A DNA stretch of 64,000 nt from Enterocloster aldenensis (GTDB lineage Bacteria > Bacillota > Clostridia > Lachnospirales > Lachnospiraceae), in the NCBI RefSeq assembly GCF_003434055.1, contig NZ_QVEX01000017.1, positions 59,321 to 123,320 on the forward strand. The letters run 5' to 3'. The notes beneath the pieces are model-generated. The model worked only from the letters and a program-made list of their open reading frames with translations. It did no database searches and was not told where the DNA came from. Shown one piece after another: positions 50,906 through 60,445 of the stretch (position 1 is the stretch's first letter; the number at the start of each line of letters is the position of its first letter). The translations under genes and the position numbers were made by a program.

Positions 50906-51103
50906 ATGGGGAATAACAAATTAGATATTATTAATTTTAGCAAAATTTTTGATATGTTTGGTGAAGAAGCTGCGAAAGATACTCTTAAAGATGTAAATGA
51001 TGGAAAGATAAGCGAAAAAACACTCGAAAAATATTTGTATGATGACGAGAGCAAAGAGGAGTATGCAGAAAGATTAAAGAAAGAATATGAAGATTTTGAG
51101 TAA
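50906..51103 (+). CDS. Small acidic helical protein (65 aa)
   Basis: The 65-residue protein begins MGNNKLDIINFSKIFDMFGE and is rich in Glu, Asp and Lys with no hydrophobic segment. AAAGGAGATAA precedes the ATG. It follows the HTH gene by 28 bases and is closed by a terminator, so the two form a mini-operon inside the insert. The family is unknown; a two-gene regulator/antitoxin-like pair is one possibility. Confidence 0.65.
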   Translation: MGNNKLDIINFSKIFDMFGEEAAKDTLKDVNDGKISEKTLEKYLYDDESKEEYAERLKKEYEDFE

Positions 51104-51129
51104 AAAAATAATATAAGCAACCAAACCAA

Positions 51130-51160
51130 GAGGGCGAAAGCAACAAGTGTTTTCGCCCTC
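51130..51160 (+). terminator. Terminator of the insert mini-operon
   Basis: GAGGGCGAAA and TTTTCGCCCTC form a 10-bp stem with a short loop, 26 bases after the small gene. Confidence 0.85.
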
Positions 51161-51178
51161 TCATATTATAATTTTTCT

Positions 51179-51238
51179 TATATCTGCCCATATCGCTTTA
51201 TATCGACAAAGGAAATCTGGGCACCATTTTGGCACCAA
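51179..51238 (+). repeat. Right copy of the ~65-bp imperfect direct repeat
   Basis: The copy reads TTATATCTGCCCATATC near its start and ends GGCACCATTTTGGCACCA. With the left copy it brackets both small genes, as attachment-site remnants would. Confidence 0.65.
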
Positions 51239-51343
51239 AGCGGTAAAAATCATTGTTGTAATAAGTGTTATAACGGGTGAAAAAGTCTGTATTTGCAATG
51301 GTTTTCACAGTTCAATGCTTTTAAATATCGAAAAATCAAATAC

Positions 51344-51670
51344 TATTTTTTAACCACCTGAGGTTCGTATTCCCCTTTTTCTGTCCCGCGGGATATCAAT
51401 CTCCATATCTCCGTAGCTGGTATGCATGGTATTCTGGGAATGTCCGTTTCTGCTGTTGTCTGTTTCTTTGTTGCGGTAATCATACCTGGAGTATCCAAGT
51501 TCCTCATTCATTTCCTCATCGAGGGCACCTTCCAATAGGACACTCATCATGTCCCGCATAATCGCATTGACATCTGTGCCATCTTTGATCTTGACATTGT
51601 TCTGCTTCAAGTAACCGCTCATGAGTTCCCGCATTGCCGCTTTCTGTGGTGTGTCATTTTTCCTTGCCAT
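51344..51670 (-). pseudogene. IS256 transposase, N-terminal part
   Basis: The frame begins MARKNDTPQKAAMRELMSGY and continues to LGYSRYDYRNKETDNSRNGH and IDIPRDRK, where an extra A in a short A-run shifts the frame. In the restored frame it reads GEYEPQVVKK up to the insertion point. Non-functional. Confidence 0.88.
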
Positions 51671-51749
51671 AATAAAACCTCCAAACTGAGTCATTCTATC
51701 TTACATCAGTTTGGAGGTTTACACAATCTTTGGGATACTCCCTAGAATT

Positions 51750-51781
51750 GGGGCGGGATTTTAACAAATCCCACCCCAACT
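51750..51781. repeat. Inverted repeat next to the IS1182 fragment
   Basis: TTGGGGCGGGATTT pairs with AAATCCCACCCCAA around TAAC (one mismatch). It lies between the IS256 end and the IS1182 fragment and may be an IS end or a terminator. Confidence 0.5.
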
Positions 51782-51878
51782 ATTGACAAAGAGCCAAAAA
51801 AATCAGGAGAAAATCATTTTCGTTCGACTTCCTTCTGATTTTGGACATACTTTAATAAGCATACGGCTTTTCTTGTAT

Positions 51879-52817
51879 TTATGCACTCGCTTTTAAAGCA
51901 AACAAATAGCTTCCAGCCCGCTCATTCTGGATTTTTTTATATAGTTTATTTAGATTGTACCCCATACTCAGCAAGAGAATCTCCAGTTTTACCTTCTTCT
52001 TACCCCGCAGCAGGAATCGTTGGAAACCGTAGTCATTTTTAAAAACCCCGAAAGCTCCCTCTACCTGGATTGAGCGATTCGTCCGGTACTTAATTCCCTT
52101 CTCGCTCTGAATGTTTCGATATGATTCCTCACGCTTCTCCAAAAAGCTTTTGGACACGTACAGATGCTTATTCGCTTTGGTACATTTATCTTTATAGGGA
52201 CAGCCGGCACAGTCCTCACATTCGTATACCGTCACCTCGGATTCATACCCACTTTTGCTGCGTTGCTTTTTCAGGCAGAGCACCCGCAGTTCCTTCCCGG
52301 CATAGCAGATATAGGTATCAGACACCTGGTTATAAGTCATGTTTTCCCGTTTACTGATATCCTGTTTAAAACTCCGCTTTTTCCATTTTTCATAGGTTTG
52401 AGGTTTAATGTATGGCTGCTCCCCCTCCTCCCGCAGATAGCAGTAGCCTTCTTCACTTTCATATCCCGAATCAACCGTAACACCCGGATAGTTAAAACCC
52501 AGCTTTTCTTTCATCCGCTTTAAAAATGGCACCAGCGTCCACACATCGTTCCAATCCTGTAATATATCTACCACTACAATGTATTCGCTGTCCACTCCAA
52601 TCTGTACGTTATACCCCGGTTTTAAATGGGCATTGCGCATGTGGTCATCTTTCATATGCATAAACGTTGCATCCGAATCTGTCTTGCAGTAGTTGTTCCT
52701 TCCTGGGAAGCTGGCTGTATGCCAGTCATAAATGGTCTGACGCTTCAGGTACCTTTGGAACAGCTCTAGATACCGCTGCTCCCCAGCCTTGCCACATCCA
52801 ACTTTTCCTACATACAT
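51879..52817 (-). pseudogene. IS1182-family transposase, 5'-truncated
   Basis: About 312 C-terminal residues remain of a usual ~450-550: DSDATFMHMKDDHMRNAHLK, PGYNVQIGVD, VTVDSGYESEEGY, the cysteine block CEDCAGCPYKDKC and the C-terminal VEGAFGVFKNDYGFQRFLLR. The N-terminal part is lost at the junction with the IS21 fragment (about 52820). Non-functional fragment. Confidence 0.88.
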
Positions 52818-52838
52818 AAGGAATTATTGAAGAGCGGT

Positions 52839-53666
52839 GTGACATTAAAGCTTTCGTGGGAAGAATACGTGGATACCTGCCGGAGTGCAGGCCAGCCGTC
52901 TTATAGCTATTCCCAATATTCCTAGCTGTATCAGGACTACGTTGCGCAGAATAAGCTCACTATGCACATCCAGCATAAACCGGGTGACAGACTTATGGTC
53001 GATTGGGCAGGCACCGCTCTCCCGCTTTATGATAAAACAACAGGGGACATCTGCAAGGTTTATCTGTTCGTTGCGCCCCTGCCGTTCAGTATGTATTGCT
53101 ACGCACAAGCCTGCCGGACCATGAAAGAACAGGACTGAATCAACGCCCATATCTCCATGCATGGATATTTTGGAGGCGTAGCCAGAATCCTGACCCCTGA
53201 TAACCTGAAAGTCGGCATCCTGAGCAACAGAAAATATGAGGCCCCTGTCGCAAACCGCTCCTATCAGGAACTGGCAGATTACTGGCAGACAGCCCTCCTT
53301 CCGGCCCGTGTATTGGCTCCACGGGACAACGCTGCCGTAGAAGGGAGCGTGGGCAACCTTACTTCCCACATCATTGCCCGTCCCCGCAGTCGGGAATTTT
53401 TTGATATCCACGCGATGAACGCCGCTATCCTTAAAGAACTGGAACGTTTCAATGATACACTTTTCCTGAAAAGGGACGGCAGCCGGCGCCCTGTGTCCCT
53501 GGAAGAAGGACTTACTTTCCTACGGCCGCTTCCCAGCTACCTATATGAGCCTGCCCAATGGAGAACAGCCACGGTCCAACTGAACCATCATATCGCCGTG
53601 GATTTCCAGAATCATTCCATCCCTTATGAATTGGAATCCCCCAATGCCCAATCTACCCAACGGTAA
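52839..53666 (+). pseudogene. istA: IS21-family IstA transposase fragment with two stops
   Basis: A single frame gives LSWEEYVDTCRS, then the catalytic region LMVDWAGTALP, FGGVARILTPDNLKVGI and APRDNAAVEGSVGNL, so the DDE residues remain. In-frame stops lie at 52923 (TAG) and 53136 (TGA), and the 5' part is missing. No istB follows. Non-functional. Confidence 0.88.
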
Positions 53667-53718
53667 TATTCTTTCATTATCCTTTCTGAATCCATTATCT
53701 CATCCCTTCTTAATATCA

Positions 53719-55326
53719 TTAAACATGCTTATCCTTATCTGCCACTTCCCGAGCAGCTACCACACCAACCATAAGCAGAGTCAACATAATAGGCGCTACA
53801 ATCGGGACACTTATATTGACTACAGCCTGAGCCCCATAGCATATAATTGAAAACGAAATAGCCACTAGAAGAGGCTTTTTCGAAGACGCACGAATCATCT
53901 CCTTTATAGCAGTAAACAACAGCGATAGATATGCCGCTAGACCAACAACGCCTATCGTAATAAAATATTGCAAGTACTCATTATGTGCACTGTCAAACTT
54001 TTCATAATATCGGCTAAGCATTTCATCATAATAATTGTTTACAGTAATAATCCCAAATGTGTCCGGACCATGACCAAAAATTTTATGAATTAGCGGAAAC
54101 TTTTGATAACTCTCTATTCCAATTCTCCAGATATATCCACGATGTGTTCCCCACTCATCATCAAGAACAAGATAATTTTTTAATGAACCATACCTATCAG
54201 CATTACCATTAATATTGACATCAAACAGTATATATCCTATACAAAGAATTCCACTAATTAATACCGCAAACCAAATCCACCTTCCCAGATTACCTTTTTT
54301 CTGCAGATAGTTCTCCTTTATTAGATTAATATCCAATATATGAATAAATATTGTTAATGCCCACAAACCCGCAACAACATATAGGAGCTTATCATAGCCG
54401 ACTACTACATTAAATAAGCCCGTAATCTCCAGCACATGTTCTGGGAACTTACCAATAATAATATCAATCAGTTGAAATTCGGAAAACAATAGCGCCAAAA
54501 GAAACATATACTTTTTAATACCCTTTATACTATCAAATAGATATATAGGCAACAATCCAAATAGAGCAATTAATGCCAAATATGCATTATCACTGATACC
54601 TGTTATTAATGCAAATAACGATATAATAACACAAATTGTATACCAGACTTTTCTGTAAACATTATTCTCTTGAGCAAATAGAACAACACTCATGCCTGAA
54701 ACAAGTGCTATATAAGATGTATAGGTATTGATATTTCCAATGGTTGAAGCAAATATCCTATAATCATCCCACGACAGTCCTACCTTAAATCCAATTGGAT
54801 CAATTTCAAAAAACTGTAATATCCCTATAAGGCATACAACCATCCCAGCGGCCAAAAATATATCCAGATACCAACGCTTAAATTTTAAAAACCTGGTAAC
54901 AATAAAAAAGCTGACAAAATATAGAAGAATCAAAAACATTCCCGTGTATCTGCCTTCATTCCCCCAAAAAGACTCATAAAAATAATCAGACTGAAGGGTT
55001 GATACCGAAACTGCAGTCATAAAGAATATCATAGCCCAATCAGCTATTCTTAAGGGCCTTCTTCGAAAATGCTTGAATATACAACGTGTATTCTCCCACT
55101 GATAATCTCTTGCGTCTATATACATATAAACAAAAGCGGTTATTAGAATGACTACTGTTAGCAAAATTACCGAACCATAATAAAACATGTATTTTACATC
55201 TAAAATGTCAAAATAATAATTATAAAAAGCCAAAGGAAAAATTACCAGTATTGCAACTATATAAACGCTTGTAATAATTTCATTGGCTCGTTTCCACGAT
55301 ACAATTAAATCGTTATTTTCATTCAT
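53719..55326 (-). CDS. O-antigen ligase/polymerase-type membrane protein (Wzy/WaaL)
   Basis: The 535-residue protein has twelve or so hydrophobic segments and the long periplasmic-type loop with HGPDTFGIITVNNYYDE and FDSAHNEYLQYF, which is the signature region of the Wzy_C/O-antigen ligase family. It would polymerise or ligate lipid-linked glycan repeats at the outer face. AAGGATAACAGA precedes the ATG at 55326. It is AT-rich and trapped between the IS21 fragment and a divergent glycosyltransferase, which suggests it came in by transfer. It may serve the glycan locus at 22-34 kb or be left from another one. Confidence 0.9.
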   Translation of the reverse strand: MNENNDLIVSWKRANEIITSVYIVAILVIFPLAFYNYYFDILDVKYMFYYGSVILLTVVILITAFVYMYIDARDYQWENTRCIFKHFRRRPLRIADWAMIFFMTAVSVSTLQSDYFYESFWGNEGRYTGMFLILLYFVSFFIVTRFLKFKRWYLDIFLAAGMVVCLIGILQFFEIDPIGFKVGLSWDDYRIFASTIGNINTYTSYIALVSGMSVVLFAQENNVYRKVWYTICVIISLFALITGISDNAYLALIALFGLLPIYLFDSIKGIKKYMFLLALLFSEFQLIDIIIGKFPEHVLEITGLFNVVVGYDKLLYVVAGLWALTIFIHILDINLIKENYLQKKGNLGRWIWFAVLISGILCIGYILFDVNINGNADRYGSLKNYLVLDDEWGTHRGYIWRIGIESYQKFPLIHKIFGHGPDTFGIITVNNYYDEMLSRYYEKFDSAHNEYLQYFITIGVVGLAAYLSLLFTAIKEMIRASSKKPLLVAISFSIICYGAQAVVNISVPIVAPIMLTLLMVGVVAAREVADKDKHV

Positions 55327-55491
55327 CCGTCTGTTATCCTTTCTTAAACTATAATGTTTTATCAGTATACCATTTTGAACCCGAATCTGCAACTTCGTCA
55401 TAACATGTAAGGTTGCAGCCTTTAATATTTAATGCTATACTGAATATACTCTCTCTTAACAGCAAAAAATATGACAAAACTGGAGATATCT

Positions 55492-56637
55492 ATGAAACTG
55501 TTACATATTACCCCTGAACCGCCCTCCTCAACGTCCGGAGGAGGAATTGGTGTCAAGCAGACCTTATTATCACTCGTGTACAATAATTACTCTGTGGACT
55601 ACATCGGTCCTGAAATTGCAGATAAATCCCTGGCCAGGTTTTATGATAGAACTTATTACTTAATTCCCAGTAATAACATATTGCTAAGGATATTTGATAC
55701 ACTATTCATGAATACAAACCGTCGCTATCGGTCATGGCTTAAACTGCGTATTGATTTTTCTGCATATGATGCAGTTATAATGGATTTTTCTAAATTACAT
55801 TATGTCCTTAAACGAATAAGAAATACACCTTTCTTCGTTCGTGTACACAATGTAGAATATGATTATTCCCAAAATAATTACCGTCATAAACGAAATGTGT
55901 TTAATTTAATTGATGCCTGCTTTTCCAAGCCCCGTGAGCAGTTGATTGTCAATCGGGCCAATCATTTAATTGCCCTGACAGAAAAAGATAAAAATCGTTT
56001 GTGCCAATTATACCATATTCCATCTGAGAAAATAACTGTTATTCCGGTGTGCATTTCACCCCCAAAAATATACTTTCCCTCATTTGATAACCAAAATCAG
56101 GCCCCGCACCCATTGCGCATGCTGATAACCGGTTCACTGTGGTATGGTTCTAATTTTGAAGGGATATTATGGTTTATAGAAAATGTATACCGCCAATTAC
56201 CGATTCCAAAAGAGCTTTGTGTTGCTGGATCACATCCAACTCCTGAGTTTTTAGACTTTGTAAAGAAAATACCTTCAATTACAGTAGTGAATACACCTGC
56301 AAATATGGCACCGTATTTTTATAATGCCGAATTATACATTGCCCCTATCTTTGACGGTGCTGGCATGAAAGTCAAAGTTGCTGAAGCCATGTCCTATGCC
56401 CTGCCAGTAGTAGGAACAAGCCATGCATTTGAAGGTTATGTTATACAACATGGCAATAACTCATATATTGCAGATACTATAGACGCTTTTGAAAAAAGCA
56501 TACTTGATTACTATCATCTTGATGGAAAACAGCGGTATGATATGCGGCTTTCCTCTCTACAATTATTTCAATCTAATTACAGTCTGAAAAGAAGTGCTGA
56601 TTTATTCAGGAAATTAATTGACCCTATGAGCGTTTAA
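55492..56637 (+). CDS. GT4-like glycosyltransferase
   Basis: The 381-residue protein begins MKLLHITPEPPSSTSGGGIG (donor-site glycine loop) and shows VRVHNVEYDYS, NRANHLIALTEKDK, MLITGSLWYGSNFEG and the C-terminal APIFDGAGMKVKVAEAMSYA and EGY acidic region of GT-B glycosyltransferases. It is divergent from the Wzy-like gene and shares its AT-rich composition. The IS66 end begins only two bases after its stop, so the natural C-terminus may have been altered. Confidence 0.9.
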   Translation: MKLLHITPEPPSSTSGGGIGVKQTLLSLVYNNYSVDYIGPEIADKSLARFYDRTYYLIPSNNILLRIFDTLFMNTNRRYRSWLKLRIDFSAYDAVIMDFSKLHYVLKRIRNTPFFVRVHNVEYDYSQNNYRHKRNVFNLIDACFSKPREQLIVNRANHLIALTEKDKNRLCQLYHIPSEKITVIPVCISPPKIYFPSFDNQNQAPHPLRMLITGSLWYGSNFEGILWFIENVYRQLPIPKELCVAGSHPTPEFLDFVKKIPSITVVNTPANMAPYFYNAELYIAPIFDGAGMKVKVAEAMSYALPVVGTSHAFEGYVIQHGNNSYIADTIDAFEKSILDYYHLDGKQRYDMRLSSLQLFQSNYSLKRSADLFRKLIDPMSV

Positions 56638-56787
56638 ACGTAAGCGTCAAATGTTAGGGTGGCTGGCGCTCCGCCACCAAATACCTCATAATGGTAGATA
56701 GCTAGATGCAGGCACTTCGCTCTGGAATACGATACATTTCATTGATAGGTGTGGGCATTTCACTACACATTTATGGAGGTATCGAAA

Positions 56788-57210
56788 ATGTCCAGTTACA
56801 ATGCCAGAGTCCCGGCTGATCAGCAGTTCCAACTGATTATGGAATGCAGGAACAGTGGCCTCTCCGATTATCAGTGGTGCAAGGAGCACGGAATTCATCC
56901 GGGAACCTTCTACAACTGGGTCAGCAGACTCAGGAAGAAGGCCTGCTGTGAAATCCCTGAATCAATTTCCAAAGCGGAGCCTTCACCGGCTCCGGCTCAG
57001 GACGTGGTCCGCTTAAATTTTAATGCAAAAGCAGAGGATCCTCAGGCGATGCTTCCATGCCAACCAGCTCCTGCGAGTCCAACCTGTATTGCAGATATTC
57101 CTGCCAGGATAGAAATATATCTGGGCAATGCGACAATCCGCATTGCCAATGGAACCGACCCGGCTATCCTTGAGCGGGTTCTGAGTCTTGTGAAAGGCAC
57201 CGGGTGTTAG
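56788..57210 (+). CDS. tnpA: IS66 TnpA (accessory HTH protein)
   Basis: The 140-residue protein contains the HTH-like NSGLSDYQWCKEHGIHPGTF followed by YNWVSRLRKKA and a C-terminal IEIYLGNATIRIANG strand typical of IS66 TnpA. TGGAGGTATCGAAA upstream supports the ATG at 56788. It overlaps tnpB by seven bases. Confidence 0.88.
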   Translation: MSSYNARVPADQQFQLIMECRNSGLSDYQWCKEHGIHPGTFYNWVSRLRKKACCEIPESISKAEPSPAPAQDVVRLNFNAKAEDPQAMLPCQPAPASPTCIADIPARIEIYLGNATIRIANGTDPAILERVLSLVKGTGC

Positions 57211-57548
57211 GCGATATCTCCGTAGCGGACAACATCTATATCGTATGCGGCACAACAGACATGCGCAAATCAATCGATGGTCTCTGCAACATTATCCGGG
57301 GCAAACTTTCCATGGATCCGGATCAGTCATCCCTGTTCCTTTTCTGCGGTAAACGGTGTGACCGAATCAAGGTCCTGCTCCGGGAACCGGATGGATATGT
57401 GCTCCTTTACAAGAGACTGAATGTTGCACAGGGACGATATCGCTGGCCACGGAAACGTTCAGAAGCTCAGGCAATTACCTGGCGGCAGCTGGACTGGCTG
57501 CTAAACGGACTGGATATTGAACAGCCAAAGGCGTTCCAGACCAGCTGA
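57204..57548 (+). CDS. tnpB: IS66 TnpB (Orf2)
   Basis: The 114-residue protein begins at a GTG (VLGDISVADNIYIVCGTTDM) and has the family motifs TDMRKSIDGL, LFLFCGKRCDRIKVLL and GYVLLYKRL. IS66 TnpB is required for transposition, but its activity is unknown. Without tnpC this copy cannot move alone. Confidence 0.9.
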   Translation: MLGDISVADNIYIVCGTTDMRKSIDGLCNIIRGKLSMDPDQSSLFLFCGKRCDRIKVLLREPDGYVLLYKRLNVAQGRYRWPRKRSEAQAITWRQLDWLLNGLDIEQPKAFQTS

Positions 57549-57838
57549 AAACCATCGTGAAACCGACGAAATTTTCCAGTGACATTTCTGATGAAAACGT
57601 GGATAACTCTTTCTCTTTTCATCCAGGACGGGATAACTCCTGCTTGATTTTCATTTCATCGCTTTTCATCGTATTCTGAAACTGCCATAACAGAAAACGT
57701 CTCAGTTTATCCATCTTATGGCTACTCTCCACTGATTATTCCGGGACTCTTTGGTTCTTCCGCAATTATCCGTTTTTCTATTGATTATCTATCCTCGAGT
57801 GCTATGATATATTCCGAATAGTTTGCTGGAGGAATCAT

Positions 57839-59361
57839 ATGCGTATAAAAACAGAATTGGAACTACAAAACTTTTATCCATCAGAGCTGGAGGTTGCAAA
57901 TATCTGTCAAACAGACACGGAAATACATATTAAGATGTTTGCCCGGACAAAAAACTGTACATGCCCTAAATGTGGGATTGTTTCAGCCTATAGACATGGA
58001 ACTTATGAAAGAAAGCTCCAGGATCTCCCAATCTTTGGAAAATCCACCTGGCTTTTCGTAAACGCATATGAATACCAGTGTGATAATCCTGAATACAATA
58101 TTACGACTTTTGTTGAAACAATTAATGGGTTTCTAAGTTACTATAGCAGGATGACGGATCGTTGTGCCGATTTTATCTGCACATTGGCAATGGAAACCAG
58201 CTGTGAAGGCTGTTCCCGTATCTGTAGAGCCATGAATCTCAAAATAAGTGGGGACAGTGTGATCCGTCTGCTTATAAAGCGTTATAAACTACAGGGAGAA
58301 GTAACATGTGGAAGTACCATTGGTGTTGACGATTTTGCTTTCAAAAAAAGGCATACCTATGGTACCATTATCGTGGATGAAGCTACCCATACACCGGTTG
58401 CCACACACACATGGGAGAGATGGCCGTGCCCTGAAGGAGTGGCTGTCCCAAAATAAACATGTAAAAACCATAACACGTGACCGTGCCAGTGCTTATGCAA
58501 CTGCCATACAGGAGGTCCTGCCGGATGCCATACAGATCGCGGACCGGTTCCATTTACACCAGAATCTTTTGGAAGCGGTAAAGAATACCGTGAATGCAGT
58601 CGTGCCGGTAGATGTAAAAATACCAGCGGATTATGGCAGAAAACAACAGCAGACCGAGCCTGAGGAATGCGATGAAAGTAAAAAAAATCCCGGATGGTGT
58701 GGATAACGGTGCTGAATATAATGAAAAAAGTGTACAATTGTACCAAGCCATTCACGAATACGCTTCTATCAGATATAGCAAAAGGGAAATTGCCAAAGTG
58801 CTACATTGCGGAAGGAATACGGTAGCAAAATACCTAAATGGAGATTTTGAAGCATTGTGCCGTAAAGATTTCCGTAGCGGGATGGAGCCATTTTATGATT
58901 ACATTATAAAAGAGCTGTCAGCAGGAATCAGCAGGAAAGATGTATACCGCAGCCTGCTCACAAAAGGTTATCTGGGTGGGCAGACAGCAGCTTATGATTA
59001 CATGAATAAGCTCATAGAAAGATTCCAGATAGACATCGCGGTATATAAAAGTTCTACAACAGAAGCAATACAAAAGAAGAAAGGGCTCCAGAAGTATGAC
59101 CAAATATCCAGAAATGGAATATTCCGTTTCCTTTGGCTCGATGAAGAGATTACGGAAACACACAAGGAATATCTAATGGATAACTATCCTAAGTTAAAGG
59201 AAATACTCCGTTGTATCCGTGAATTCAGGGAAATATATCAACGCAGGAGTATGCCTCTGCTGTACCTTTTTATTGAAAAATATAAAAACTCAACCTTGAA
59301 AGAGCTTTCACGTTTTGCCAAAGGTATGGAGAAGGATCTTGCAGCTGTTGAGAATTCGTAA
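57839..59361 (+). pseudogene. ISL3-family transposase, frameshifted and truncated
   Basis: The N-terminus ([20 protein letters not shown]), the catalytic [20 protein letters not shown] and TRDRASAYATAIQE and the HTH-like YSKREIAKVLHCGRNTVAKY lie in three different frames. One shift is near 58410 (an ACACACACA run) and one near 58690 (an A-run). The 3' end is cut by the IS66 end at 59358. Non-functional. Confidence 0.88.
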
Positions 59362-59452
59362 GCGTCAAATCGCTCGCCTAGATTAATTAGAGTTTTTGTG
59401 GCAAACTTAAAAAATGCAAAAAACTATTAGTTTTTTAAGGAGGTCACTTACC

Positions 59453-59845
59453 ATGGATCAAATAACACACACAGTCCGGTACTCTATGTGGAAAGACATT
59501 CTGCTTCAATGTCAGAACAGACCGGATGGAATGTCAGCAAAACAATGGCTGAAGGAAAATCAGGTTAGCGAAAAATCTTATTATTACTGGCAACGGAAAT
59601 TCCGAAATGAACTCTTCGAAAAACAAGGCATCGCTTTACCAGCGTTGCAATCATCCTCGAATTGTACAGACATATCTTTTGCTGAAATGACAATACCAAC
59701 AGTAAGAATGGCTGTTGATGATCAGCATAGCGAAATAATACGTGCATCTGCAGTTATTAAAACGGGAGCTTTGACAATAGCAGTTTCAAATGATATATCG
59801 GATACACTCCTGTCAAAAATCCTACAGGAGATTTGTCATGCTTGA
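59453..59845 (+). CDS. tnpA: IS66 TnpA, second copy
   Basis: The 130-residue protein has RPDGMSAKQWLKENQVSEKS followed by YYYWQRKFR, the HTH and tryptophan motif of TnpA. AAGGAGGTCACTTACC decides the ATG at 59453. It is clearly a different IS66 subgroup from the copy at 56788. It overlaps tnpB by eight bases. Confidence 0.85.
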   Translation: MDQITHTVRYSMWKDILLQCQNRPDGMSAKQWLKENQVSEKSYYYWQRKFRNELFEKQGIALPALQSSSNCTDISFAEMTIPTVRMAVDDQHSEIIRASAVIKTGALTIAVSNDISDTLLSKILQEICHA

Positions 59846-60194
59846 GGATACTGCTGGTATCCGCCGCGTAGTCCTGGCCTGTGGTACCGTTGATTTACGA
59901 AAAGGGATTGACGGACTGGCCATGATTATAGGTGATAAATACCAACAGAATCCATTTGAAAAGGGAACTTTATTTCTCTTCTGCGGAAAACGTTCCGACC
60001 GCCTAAAAGGACTGCTATGGATGGGAACGGGCTTCTTACTTCTTTATAAAAGATTTTAAAATTGAAGAATGTCCTGGCCACGGACAACACAGGAAGCGGC
60101 TGAACTAACGGAAGAACAATTCAACTATCTGATGTTGGGTTTAAATCCCCTGAATCCGAAGATTAAAGATGTCGATCCTAAAAAAATCTATTGA
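59838..60194 (+). pseudogene. tnpB: IS66 TnpB, frameshifted
   Basis: The frame starts MLEDTAGIRRVVLACGTVDL with KGIDGLAMIIG and LFLFCGKRSDRLKGLL but ends at LLYKRF because of a base change in TTTTAAAA. The continuation WPRTTQEAAELTEEQFNYLM lies in another frame up to 60194. Broken copy. Confidence 0.85.
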
Positions 60195-60445
60195 TCATTG
60201 TGCAAAACAGAGAAATTTTATGCTTCTGTTTTCAATGATATATATGGTCTGTGTGATGTGTTTATAGCACCGACAGAAACCCTCTGGAGTGTCATATCCA
60301 CTTTACAGAAGGGGAAAATGAACCTGCTACGAAAATAAATACTTCGCAGCAAACTTGAACCTTGACAATAAATGTTTTTAACAATCATGAATGCACAGCA
60401 AATAAAGGCAGTAAAAATAGCTGCCCACAGGAAGAAATCTTTTGA

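Larger units (their letters stand above)
49905..51343. mobile_element. 1.44-kb AT-rich cargo segment inserted in IS256
   Basis: The segment is flanked by the 8-base direct repeat TATTTTTT (49897-49904 and 51344-51351). Its ends share ATTTGAT in inverted orientation. It carries a small HTH gene, a 65-residue acidic protein and a terminator but no transposase or integrase. About 630 bases at its left hold no gene. A non-autonomous element or a deletion remnant of a larger one are both possible. Confidence 0.6.
48826..51744. mobile_element. IS256-family element, interrupted by a 1.44-kb insert
   Basis: Imperfect inverted ends share CAAAG-TTGTGTAAAC: left around 48834-48852, right around 51718-51735. 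They bracket a leftward IS256 transposase gene split into an N-terminal (51344-51670) and a C-terminal part (48981-49904). The two parts join in register if the interior 49905-51343 is removed, and an 8-base duplication, TATTTTTT, marks both edges of that insert. The copy is dead (frameshift, nonsense mutation, insertion). Confidence 0.85.
56640..57548 (+). mobile_element. IS66-family element, left part (tnpA-tnpB only)
   Basis: It starts with the IS66-type terminal GTAAGCGTCAAAT, shared with the element at 59358. tnpA and tnpB are intact but tnpC and the right end are missing, replaced by the ISL3 element. The 57549-57838 stretch contains only short degenerate repeats (GGATAACTC, TTTTCAT) and the ISL3 leader. 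Confidence 0.8.
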
